Source: Incurvaria masculella
Lineage: Eukaryota > Arthropoda > Insecta > Lepidoptera > Incurvariidae
NCBI GenBank assembly: GCA_946894095.1
Contig: OX335647.2
Span: 14,774,001-14,838,000 of the forward strand
Reading direction: 5' to 3'
DNA length: 64,000 nt
Below the pieces are notes generated by a model that was given only the letters and a program-made list of their open reading frames with translations, was not told the origin of the DNA and made no database searches. Made by a program: the position numbers and the translations under genes. This document shows, in pieces, positions 54,287-64,000 of this stretch (its first letter is position 1; the number at the start of each line of letters is the position of its first letter).

Positions 54287-54960
54287 TTAAGAATAGCATT
54301 AAACGTTCTTGAATAGCATTATATCATATTTTTAAAACAGTAAAGGGGTGTGAAAGGGTGGCAAAATATTTTACGAGTAATGTTTGATTAATTATATTGA
54401 AGTATTTTACCGCTAACTGAAAAAATGTAAGCAGGAATTAATATTAAACAAAAGTAGGTGACTTAGGGGAGGTTCCGAACATTTTAGATTTGCCTCGCGG
54501 CTAATGAAATATTTACCCTTTGAAAACTTTGAATAGAGCGAAATGTTATTACTTGTTCAACTACAGTACCTATTAAACATAAATTAACAAATATACTTGA
54601 CTTTTTTCAATTAAGGAAAAAAACTCACGCATTCATCCGCCAACGGGCAACATTAGTAAACATTGGGCACTCCTACTTGGATACACAGAGGTGCCTATTT
54701 TTAGAGTTCTTCCCTCGGAGGGTGGAGTATTCTTTGTTTTTAGTGAGGTAAATTGAATTTAGTGATTCAAGCAGCACCCGGATGGAGTATCTAAGCAAAA
54801 TTAGTTATTTTTAAAGCTTTATTTTTTTTATTTAACAAATGTTTCATGGTCGATTCTACGTATATAAGATATAAGTTTAAAAGAAAAGGTTTATATTTCG
54901 ACCATTCGATAAACATTCGATCCGGCATGGTAGTTCGTTAAATGTATCGACGACTAAAGT

Positions 54961-55310
54961 TAAAATTAGGCCAAATGCGGGTCAGACTCGCACACGAAGG
55001 GGATCGCACAAGATCAAAACTCAATTTAAATAGAGCTTAGTTTCAAATTGGTTTTGAGTTCATTTTTTATATTCAGTTGTACACAAGATTTAACACAAAA
55101 AAAATCACGTTTCTGGAATGGGGACCCCCTTATACATTTTAATATAATTATAATATTTGTTGTTATAGCGGCAATAGCAATACACCACTCTATGAAAATG
55201 TCAACGGTCTACTATTACGGTTCATGAGATACAGCCCTGTGACAGACGGACGGACAGCGAAGACTTAGTAATAGGGTCCCGTAGGCAGCCTTTAGGTACG
55301 GAACCCTAAT
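54961..55310 (+). repeat. GGCCAAGTG...CGGAACCCT dispersed element, copy 3
   Basis: Starts AGGCCAAATGCGGGTCAGAC, has TTGTTGTTATAGCGGCAAT, a short GACGGACGGAC and ends TTAGGTACGGAACCCTAA. The internal block CTCAATTTAAATAGAGCTTA is repeated at 56508-56527. Confidence 0.8.
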
Positions 55311-55689
55311 CAAAAAATAGACAAATGAGTAAACATTTTAGCTACTTGTATATGTACTTGTGAGGTTATAACTTAAGGTGGCCCATCCCGCTCATCTCCC
55401 CATACAAAAGGGGAAAGAAGATCACGCCCATATTTCTTGTCAGAGATTCAAAATTTTGCTCAAAATAGCTTTATTTAATCGAACTAGATGTCTGATGACC
55501 ATTGGCATTGTAAAATTGTGTTTGGTTTCTAAGTTATAAGGTCCGAAAGTTAGAATTTTTCGCGCGTTTTATACAATAACTTTGGAGGTGGATTACGCAA
55601 TGATAAAGTGAGAACATCGTAAAAAGATTAGTCATCAGACATAGCTTATTTAATCAAGATGTATAATCTATTTGGTTTTTGTTAGATTT

Positions 55690-56480
55690 TTGACTACAGC
55701 GGTCGTGGTTTACTTTTAGCTATAAGTCGTTTTGAAATTAAAATTTTCGTAAATCTTACCAAATCATACACTATGCAAATTGTCTTTTTTGTGGACATGT
55801 TGCATCTTCCTCATCACGGAGCCTGTCTTATTCTTTGAAACAGAGAAGGTCCCAGAGTGCAACGGCACGGTTTTGTACCGAGCCCGCGAATGAGTTTGGC
55901 CCGCCGGGTTGGGCCACATTAAATGATTGGTCGGATAAATATATACATAAACAAACCCTGAACTCGATACAGCGTCGTGCCGTGCGTCTCGTCGACGACC
56001 CGGAGGTACCCCAGAATTTAGAGACCCTCTAACTCAGAAGGGATGTAGGGTTCATCTGTGTTTTATCGTCTCTACCACGGATAATGCTTACCGGAGCTAC
56101 GTAACAATATCTCTTCTTCCCCTTTCTACCATCGCTCTGCGCGGAACAGGCAGGGAACGCACTCACCCATTCACTGTCGACATTTCGAAAATAAGAACCA
56201 ACGGCCCTCTAGCATTGATCTATAGGTAAACTATGGAATGGACTCCCTGCATGTATTACCAGCAGGCCTGCATGTATTACCCTAAAAGTATAACCTGGGG
56301 TACCGTGACCAATGGGTGTTTTTTATGTTTTATGGTGTTGTCGGGCACCTCTTATTTAGGTCCTGGCGTAAGCCATATACCGCGCTTACATAAAAAGAAA
56401 GTGACTAGCTCAAACACAATCAAAGACTTGAATTATTTCGCTCCCTTCTGGAAGTCTAGCGAAGGCAAAATATGGTGAGC
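55690..56480 (+). mobile_element. Decayed LINE 3' region (jockey/CR1-like)
   Basis: Broken frames include RRSQSATARFCTEPANEFGP and SIQRRAVRLVDDPEV, then further degenerate sequence resembling the C-terminal end of insect LINE reverse transcriptases (S-I-Q-R-R-A-V-R-L-V-D is a recurrent motif there). Stops and frameshifts are frequent, and 5' and active-site parts are absent. A relative in reverse lies at 19788-19990. Confidence 0.7.
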
Positions 56481-57951
56481 TCTTTCGTTCCAGAAATATG
56501 AGGAACTCAATTTAAATAGAGCTTAGTTTCAAATTGTTTTCATTTTATTTTTTTAATTCAGCTGTTACAAGACGGGCCCCCATATTGCAATGAGGAAACA
56601 TCTTCCTGGCTGCCCGATCAATTACTCCCGCCGGTGACATAGAGCCGAGTTAGGGCATATGAATACTTTTGGGTTTTAAGCGTTCGATGGTAATCGCCCA
56701 CCACGCATATGCATAGATGGAAATACACTTTCCTAAAAAGATGTACGGCCCTGGCGCTACCTACTGCCTACTTTAGAAAAATATTTAAAATGAAATGTCG
56801 TTGGTGCTAGAAATTAAATTGTTTAGTTACCAGTTGTTAAAAAAAAAATATCTGCAATATAATATTTCTAAGCCATCAAGACAGAAGACTTTTTTAGATT
56901 CCATATAACAAAAATATTTTCGGTGATTTAAATGCCTTTTTGATAAAACCATTATTAATTTGCTCTACATTTTGGAACATTTATAGAGTCTGACACTCGG
57001 TCTGACATTTTCAATCAACGATTTGAAGGCGGTCGAAATTGCGTGACTGGTTGACAGACAGATGACTAGAGTAGTGCCAATAGTGTAGGTGGATATACAT
57101 AGTTTTATCCTTTTTGCCACGTTACCCTAGAAAACTGCTGACCGTCGAAGAGGGTCGATCACAAGAAGCCATCGCCCACTGCGACTCAAAATAGTCCAAT
57201 CGCTCCTTTGTTGCTTTATTCGTTTATTTTCCTCCATTAGTTGTTCCAAGACGGTTCGATTCCAGCGCCGGCGAGTGGTCGCCCCGCGTGGCCAGAAGCC
57301 GGGCCGGCGCGGAAGGCACGTGGCTGCGGCATGACATCACTAGCGAGGGGCCCCACCGTTCCGATCTGACAGATCATGGCGGGCGGCGGCGGCGGAGCGG
57401 TGCGGGGCTCGTTCCGCCTCCGCCGCGCGCTGGTTTCGTCAGTCGTCACGTGGGCTGCGCGTGGACCGCGCCGCGGGCCGATGAACCCCGGAGCGAGTGT
57501 TTTGGAAATATTTGGCGCGCTTCGCGATGCTATCGCGGCGAATATGCCGCCTCCGCCCCCCCCCCTCCCCCCCCCCCCCCCGCGATAGCGTGATCCGGAT
57601 TAGATACGTAATCCGGGTTAACGTCAGGCCTTGCGACAAGGTTGCGACCTCAATAAGCGAGTCATGAGACTCTTGCGAAATGATAAAACATCTTCGTTTT
57701 ATGCCGACATGTTGGGCGATTGGCTATTTATGTAACGTGCACGAATGCCAGAAGAGACTAAAATTTCTTAAAATATCAACATCGAGAAACGTAAAAAGCG
57801 GTAGACACGCACCTACGTAAAAACAAGAGTAGATTGCTATCGAATACATACTTACACACACACATACAGATGTAAATTTGTATGTACTATTTAGTGATGG
57901 AAACAAAATCTTCCAAGCTAATTATTTTATAATGTGTATATTCTATTGTTA
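56481..57951. other. No gene recognised; GC-rich block with C run
   Basis: AT-rich apart from 57240-57600, which is GC-rich and contains a long interrupted C homopolymer at 57555-57581. Frames there are composition-driven. Confidence 0.35.
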
Positions 57952-58065
57952 GTGGAGATGGACTAATGCCACACCTCCTGTCATGATATTATCCCAACAC
58001 ACCTCATGGGAACTAGGTGCCATGGCAGGACCTTCCTTTCCTCGTGCAGCTACATCGAAATAAAG
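57952..58065 (-). mobile_element. SINE tail fragment
   Basis: GATATTATCCCAACACACC, GGGAACTAGGTGCCATGGCA and GGACCTTCCTT (given strand) match the SINE 3' part. Confidence 0.65.
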
Positions 58066-59150
58066 TAAGTATGTATAATTCGAAATAGATAGCATGATAG
58101 ACTTGTTGCTTCATAATATGGCAATCGTGAGATCTGCAGGTAATGAATAAGATGGCATTACAGATAAAAAAATAATGGAATGCTTGCATGTCGATGGGTT
58201 ACCAGATGGTCTTAGATGTCAATTTGCCGGTCTATTATGCATACCTGAAACAACGACAAAAGTAGGTTAGCAAAGATTGTGAAGTTGTTAATAAACATAT
58301 ATGCACACAGTCTGAACGTATAAGCGACTGGCGGCGAGACGCGGCCGATGCAGTTCGACACCCATGTCATAGAATAAGTCATCCCATGTGGCCTGCGATC
58401 TTTAGCGCGCGTGCACATATGCTCCCACAACATTCTCTCATCCGGCCAACACGGACAGAATACTCAGACAAATCTAGGATACTGAGGAGGTTTTGAGACT
58501 GTAGTTTTTTAAAATATATGGTACAATAACGACGTGTTTATGCCTTTATGTGTACACGACAAAGATCGCGGAGGAGCGACCCATCAACGCCGCCGCTTTG
58601 AAATACCGAGACATTCACAGAATCATTTATCATCGCTCGTTCTCGGTGCTCCCTCGCGCACAAGCAAGTACACAGCAGAGACTCGACAACATAAAAAAAG
58701 TGGATGGCGTCGTCGCCGCGGTGCGCGGGGTGGCGCGGGGTGGCGCGGGGTAGCGTGGCGCGAGGTGGGGGGGGGGGGAGCCGGTCGGCGCAATTAAGAC
58801 CAAGGTCTTCGGGTTATCAAACTCGCTCGCTGCCGAGCCGCCGACCGCCGACGCTGACAGCGAGCGCGCTGCGCGACACGCCACGGCCTAGGCACCGGCG
58901 GAACGGAACCAGGGCTAGAGCCTTGAAAGGATAATACTCGCACAAGAGCGCAAGACGTGTGACAAATAAGTAAAACTCCTAGTTTTGCGTATCTATGCGT
59001 CCAATATCAAAAGATAATGATTTTGCAGTGCGGGCTAACACAATCTGCTAGTTTTTTATCACCTAGGGGCGATGGAAGTTTCGTAGGTGATAGCGGAAAT
59101 GCATCGTAATGTATGAGAAAAAAATCACTGGCATAGTTTCTACTAGCTTA
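58066..59150. other. No gene recognised; GC-rich block with G-tracts
   Basis: 58560-58900 is GC-rich. A tract at 58720-58780 has repeated GGGGTGGCGC units followed by a run of about 13 G. Confidence 0.35.
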
Positions 59151-59174
59151 CTGGATATTTGATTGCTAATGCGA

Positions 59175-59350
59175 CCCTTATTGTTATGATATTAGCCACA
59201 TGGGACCATATCCCGGCCTTCCTTGCAATGCACGGTTACATTTACCTGGATGGAAAACACGGGCAATCTCCATTGCCGGTTTGATCATAGTACATTTAAT
59301 ATGATGGTAACCACCCACCATACCACTTAGTAGGTGAGGAAGGGGACTGA
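59175..59350 (-). mobile_element. SINE body and tail fragment
   Basis: GATATTAGCCACATGGGACC, CCTTCCTTGCAATGCACGG, TGGATGGAAAACACGGGCAA and CACTTAGTAGGTGAGGAAGG (given strand) match the SINE body. Confidence 0.65.
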
Positions 59351-59962
59351 TGCAGTGGGACCACTTGCATAATTTTAAAGCATCGAAACCCACAAACGCT
59401 ATCATGTCGCAAACAACGTTATTTTTCCTTCTAATCAATAAAACAGTGTTTTTGCAGCTCCAGCTGTCAAGAATGATTTAATTGGGCGGTAACAGGACTG
59501 TGACTAGGACGCCATCGATTTCTTGAGTCATCACTGCATTGCATCGAACTGTCTAAAACACCTGCTCGTTAGGTGTCGTATGTACTCCGACTACCGAACA
59601 AAACGGAACGCTTCGAAGACAAATTAAGTTATTCCAACACACAGTGCATACGCAAGTGTCACTTGGCACCGGAGCGTGCGGTGATGTCACACGGACCCAC
59701 CGTGACCTATTAGGACACACCTAGCCGCCGGACCGTTGGACGTCGCACAGTTAGGGCCACTAGACTGTGCATTCTCGTTGGCCAAGTGCAGGGCACGGAG
59801 AGACAATCGACGCCCTCCGGTTGCGCAAATGTGGACTTTCAGAACTGTAGTGCAAGCGTCGCTTTTCAGCGGCATTGTCTGGGGCGTACAGCGAGCATGA
59901 AAGGGCGGTAGTTGCAAACGAAACTCGTTTGTATGGGGGCGGCACAAACACTTTTACATACA

Positions 59963-60726
59963 AGAAAACCGGCCAAGTGCGAGTCGGATTCGCACAGGAA
60001 GATTTAAGGGAATTATGACCGTTTAGACGATTCTTGTATGGACCCTTTAATATACACGGTGTTAAAAAAGGTAGCGACATTCCCGAAAGGGGGTTATTTT
60101 GGGTCACATACTTATTCCGAAAATGAAGGATTTTCTTGTTTTGAGCTTTTGTTTTAAAATTTTCGATTTCTAATACTAGTATGAAAACATGGTATTTCGT
60201 TATAGGAATCGCACTCCATTAACAAAAAGTTCTAAAGTAGGGCATTTCTTAAAATAAATGTGAAAATGTACGTTCGGATCGACGCCATAAAATTGGCGGC
60301 GGCGCGCAGTCAGCTGCGAGACAGCAAACACGTGACCTTGGCAGTGGCGCGTACACATGGCGTGCTTACACCATTCCAAAGGAAAATTGCCGCTGAGGTA
60401 GATGTTTCCATTAAATCTGCAATTTTTTTACTATTTTAGATTTAATTTTTAAATACCACAAAATGATCAGTATACAAAATAGTATTATAATATAATAGTA
60501 TAATATATATATATATATAATAATAGTATTATAATAGTAATGTCGCGAAAAAAATTAACACCGTGCGTATATTTTTTTAGCAAAAGAAATACACACTCTG
60601 TGAAAATTTCAACTGCCTACCTATTACGGTTCATGAGATACCTCCCTGTGACAGACGGACGCACGGACAGCGGAGGCTTGGTAATAGGGTTATGTTGGCA
60701 CCTTTTGACTATGGAACCCTAAAAAT
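59963..60726 (+). repeat. GGCCAAGTG...CGGAACCCT element split by an insertion
   Basis: The left part at 59963-60053 (AAAACCGGCCAAGTGCGAGT) and the right part at about 60590-60726 (AAATACACACTCTGTGAAAA; GACAGACGGACGCACGGACA; GGAACCCTAAAA) are separated by about 530 bases of unrelated DNA, including an AT dinucleotide run near 60505. Confidence 0.7.
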
Positions 60727-61274
60727 GATAGCGCCGTCGGCGAGTGAGTTCGCTTTCGAATTCTCAAGTTCCAACAATACGTAATAACACGTATGACAGG
60801 ACGCTGTTTAGTGCTAAGAATATTCTATATTTAAATGCCTCCTATATTTAATGATCTAAACATGCGGCATAGATGATAAGTGATTTGTAATATAGGCTCA
60901 GTAACTCCTGGCTGCGCTGCCGCCGCTACTCGCGTCCTTCCATGCTCGCTGGGGACGTACGACACGCTGCCCGCGCCGCGGTGCGATACTTAGGCACAGA
61001 ATACGTAATACTAAGGCTAGGGGAATTGTCCACCTTCGTGCGACAGTCCGCTCTCTTCCTGCGTCGCAGGGTGCATATCGCTACAGGTGCGGGCGATGGC
61101 TGCAGTGCATTCCGGTCGCGACGCAATTCGTTATGCAAGAGCGTCATTTACGTGATGCAACTGTCGAGCGGGTGCGACCGTCGCGGCGGAATTGCAATGT
61201 GCTCGTTTGAGGACATCAATGCTGCACCGGTGGCGCCGCGACGCCTCGGCTTGAACCTGCTTTGAGATAGTGTT

Positions 61275-61640
61275 CATGTAACTGGACACAGGTGGCTAAT
61301 ACTAATCGCGAACAGCTCGTGATCTAGGGCCCAGAGGACTTGCCTTCCATGCGAGAGGTCTGGGTTTAAATCCTCGCCCCAGTCGTGCACAACTTTCTTT
61401 CTCTTTCCGAGTTGGATAAAAACATTTCGTTACAAATGCGAGCTGCTCCATGGTTCGGAACCCAATGCAATGGAACCCATGTAAAACTCCCTTTCTTGTC
61501 TTTCCCTTTTAGGGGGTAGGGTTAAGCCCGCCCGGGTTGGTACCACCGCATTGGATAAAACTATGATTGAAGCGGCAATGAAAATGTTTCCGCGTTTCCA
61601 TCCAGTTCAATGTAACCGTGCTTATAAAGGGAAGGCTTGA
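61275..61640 (+). mobile_element. SINE, tRNA-headed
   Basis: Head 61313-61383 (AGCTCGTGATCTAGGG; B box-like GGTTTAAATCC at 61363-61373; CCTCGCCCC), then TTTCTTTCTCTTT, AGGGTTAAGCCCGCCCGGGT, ACCGCATTGGATAAAAC and CATCCAGTTCAATGTAACCG. The same body as the 5S-headed copies. Confidence 0.78.
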
Positions 61641-61689
61641 CCGATGTTTATAATTAATTTTTTTACTTATGGGGTCACTCTGATGGTTC

Positions 61690-62665
61690 TTAGCCATAGG
61701 TGGACATAAAATGTGAAAATCCAGAGACATATGAAACAGAAATAAACAATACCTTATCTTCTATAATAACGTGGCTTGGAAAAAATGGTTTGAAAGCGAA
61801 TCTAAGCAAAACTAAATTCATGCAGTTTCACACATACCAAAGATGTCCTTATGCCCTTAATATAACATATAATGGTGAAAAACTTGAAGAAGTTAAATAC
61901 ATAAAGTTTCTTGGGTTACATCTCGATAGCCACTGTAACTGGAAAGATCATGTAGAATCGGTCTGTACAAAATTAAACAGGTTAGTTTATGCAAAAAAAC
62001 GCTTGCGGCACGTATCTAATAGGGATTCAGCTTTGACTGCCTATCATGGATATGTTAGCTCCGTGCTCAAATATGGTCTACCACTTTGGGGTAACGCAAC
62101 TAATGCAGACAGAGTATTTAAGATGCAAAAAAAAATCATTCGCTCTGTTTGTGGTGCAGGTTATTTCGATAGTTGCCGACCTCTGTTTAAAGAGTTAAAT
62201 ATAATGCCGTTTCCCAGCTTGTATATTTATGACATATGTAATTTTGTGAAAAGAAATCAACATTATTTCAATTTAGTAAGCTCCAGTCATTGCTATAACA
62301 CACGGTCGGGACATAATCTTACCCTTCCAAACACAAAGCTCGCAGTATTTAAAAAAAGTGTGTACTACATGAGTGTAAATGTTTTTAACCATATACCAGA
62401 GACACTGAGACAATTGCCATATTTTAAATTTAGGAAAAACTTATATAAGTGGCTCATAGAAAAAAGTTTTTACAGTGTCCAGGATTTTTTTGATTTTAAA
62501 TAATGTCAGATAGTTTTTTTTTTTTACTAATTGTGTCTTATTTTTAGGTATAATTTTGTACGCGGTAATACGCAAATTTTGGAAATGTATTGTATATGTA
62601 CTGGAAATGTACGGTCATGACCATCATTGTAACAAAATAAATATTTCATATCATTTCATTGCGGT
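61690..62665 (+). mobile_element. CR1-type LINE, 5'-truncated, C-terminal ORF intact
   Basis: A 267-codon open frame (61700-62503) reads INNTLSSIITWLGKNGLKAN, LSKTKFMQF, VKYIKFLGLHLDSHCNWKDH, SSVLKYGLPLWGNATNADRV, KMQKKIIRSVCGAG, CYNTRSGHNLTLP and ends FYSVQDFFDF. This is the thumb and C-terminal region of CR1-clade reverse transcriptases (Zenon-like in insects). Palm motifs and the endonuclease are missing. After the stop come AAAATAAATA and a TTTCATATCATTTCATT tail, as in CR1 3' repeats. The uninterrupted frame suggests a recent insertion. It is not a functional LINE. Confidence 0.88.
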
Positions 62666-64000
62666 AGGTGGCGCTGCTGTGGCAGGACAACGTCGGTCTA
62701 CCGGCACAGTAGATATATAGAGGCCACAAAAGTAGGTCAACTCACAGCGATTTTTGAGATAAATACCTTCCCTCCATCTAATGCCAGGGTGGTCACTTAA
62801 ATATTGGCGGAAAAATGCTGGTTGTGTTATTTTTTAAAATAGTACCTCGAACGACCATTCGCGACAGTTCCCCACCGCGAAACTAGCTTAGAGCTCATAA
62901 AAGCGAAATAGGCCTGTACAGGTGCACAAAATCGGAGCTTTCTATGGAGTTGGGCTACTGGATGTAATCCTATTATATTCTGTGCTACCGGTCGGGTATA
63001 CGGGTACAGGGTCCGTTTCACAAAACGTCACCTTTGACTTCGCATCGCGTAATTGCTAATCTAGTCCAAATATCAATGTTGAATTAAAAGAGTTCAACGC
63101 CTGGTTAATTTCGATGGCACGCAACGCGATCGCTAAATGTGTGTGTTATCTTAACTTGGGTATAAAACTGTTATTATAATCGGTGCCGACACTACTTTAT
63201 GAGGCCGCAATACATTTTAGGGTGATTTCGAGAAAATATAAAGGCGTGTTTACGTTTCGCGCTGGTACAAGACGTTTAATTACATGTAACAGTGTAAACA
63301 TAACCGTGCGCGCGGGCGGCGGCGGCGCGTCGGAGGCGTTAGCTTCCAAAATGAGTTGATATTTCAATTTTATCTTTATCATATGTTATGATATATACAT
63401 ACAATATGTGTTTCTTCTGTACGTGTGCATGTCACTGAACTCCTAAACGGCTGGACCGATTTTGATGTTTTTTTTTGTCTGCGTCTGGATGGTTTAGATC
63501 CACAGTTGGACTCGGTAGGTGGCGCTGCAATCGAGTTTTAGGATGTTGTATATCAACGTTCGCTAGTTTCTACATGCATGCAAATGGTACTCTTACAACC
63601 AATCATTCAAACGCGACGATCCTGATTTGGTAAACAAAGTTTCCTGCGCATTTCTTTATGTACATATTCGGGCAGTACATAATACATACTTACGCAAAAG
63701 CACCATCATAACAAAATTTTCCGTCCACAAGACGTAAATAGACGTATATTTTTAAATGACGAAAATCCAATCTAGCCGGGCAGGAGCGGAGAGCAGATGC
63801 TATTTCGCGAAGTTTCGACAGGGCTTATTTATTTCGTTGGCAAAACAACGCGCCGCCGCCGCCGCCGCCAGCTCCGTCGCCGGGAATCGTTGACTCCCGA
63901 CGGACGGCGCGATGAGTAATTATAGGAGCTGTCGCTGCGACGCGAGACGGGCCGTCGTGTCCCACGCGCCGTGTCGCCTCCGCCGTAGTCACCGCGCGCT
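62666..64000. other. Upstream intergenic DNA, nothing coding recognised
   Basis: Contains repeat-like pieces GGTAGGTGGCGCTGC (near 62663 and 63516) and CTAAACGGCTGGACCGATTT (63443-63462), both common in lepidopteran dispersed repeats. The right end (63845-64000) is GC-rich with CGCCGCCGCC runs and could be the edge of another gene or a promoter. Confidence 0.4.

Noticed and set aside
61313..61383. Possible tRNA gene
   Set aside because: The head is attached to a SINE body repeated across the window. The B box is imperfect and a full cloverleaf is not convincing.

Overview
The window reads as nuclear DNA of a lepidopteran (moth or butterfly). The coding exons are few, GC-rich at third positions and separated by long AT-rich introns full of short non-autonomous transposons. 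The best-resolved gene encodes an ecdysone receptor whose N-terminus is of the lepidopteran B1 type. Several dispersed repeats (a GGCCAAGTG...GACGGACGG...CGGAACCCT element, RTE and CR1 3' ends) are also of kinds I associate with Lepidoptera. Species cannot be assigned from the sequence alone.

Layout. At the left end (622-4172, + strand) are the last four coding exons of an M13 zinc metallopeptidase (neprilysin family), with the HExxH and ExxxD motifs and a CSVW C-terminus. Its 5' part lies outside the window. Between 4.3 and 10.5 kb is AT-rich, repeat-poor DNA that probably contains a long EcR 3' UTR, because the two genes are convergent. From 10533 to 52635 (- strand) lies EcR. Seven coding exons join in perfect phase to a 545-residue EcR-B1: B1 exon 52317-52635; zinc fingers in 16739-16918 and 15113-15405; ligand-binding domain in 13974-14135, 12374-12535, 11764-11986 and 10533-10831. 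A GC-rich exon at 29422-29572 ends in a phase-1 GTGAGC donor and could splice to the same DNA-binding exon, making it the best candidate for the EcR-A-specific exon. From 52.6 to 64 kb is the EcR-B1 5' UTR/promoter zone, then repeat-rich DNA with no convincing host gene.

The EcR introns are crowded. The last intron carries four decayed tandem copies of the 3' part of the preceding ligand-binding-domain exon, one of them still open in frame with it. The large introns hold a 2.8-kb tandem array (125-bp unit, with a 500-bp higher-order period), a 101-bp tandem array next to the second-zinc-finger exon, and many palindromic or TIR elements, including a TTAA-flanked 362-bp pair and a TA-flanked 170-bp pair. 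There are about ten copies of a SINE family whose members share a body but carry either a tRNA-like or a 5S-rRNA-like head, plus RTE, CR1 and jockey/CR1-like LINE remnants and several GC-rich islands of unknown role.

Functional theme: EcR is the nuclear receptor for 20-hydroxyecdysone and acts with USP. The neprilysin-like enzyme is an unrelated convergent neighbour. I found no dedicated new multi-gene system. The most unusual features are the EcR exon duplications, the dual-headed SINE family and the higher-order satellite-like array inside an EcR intron.
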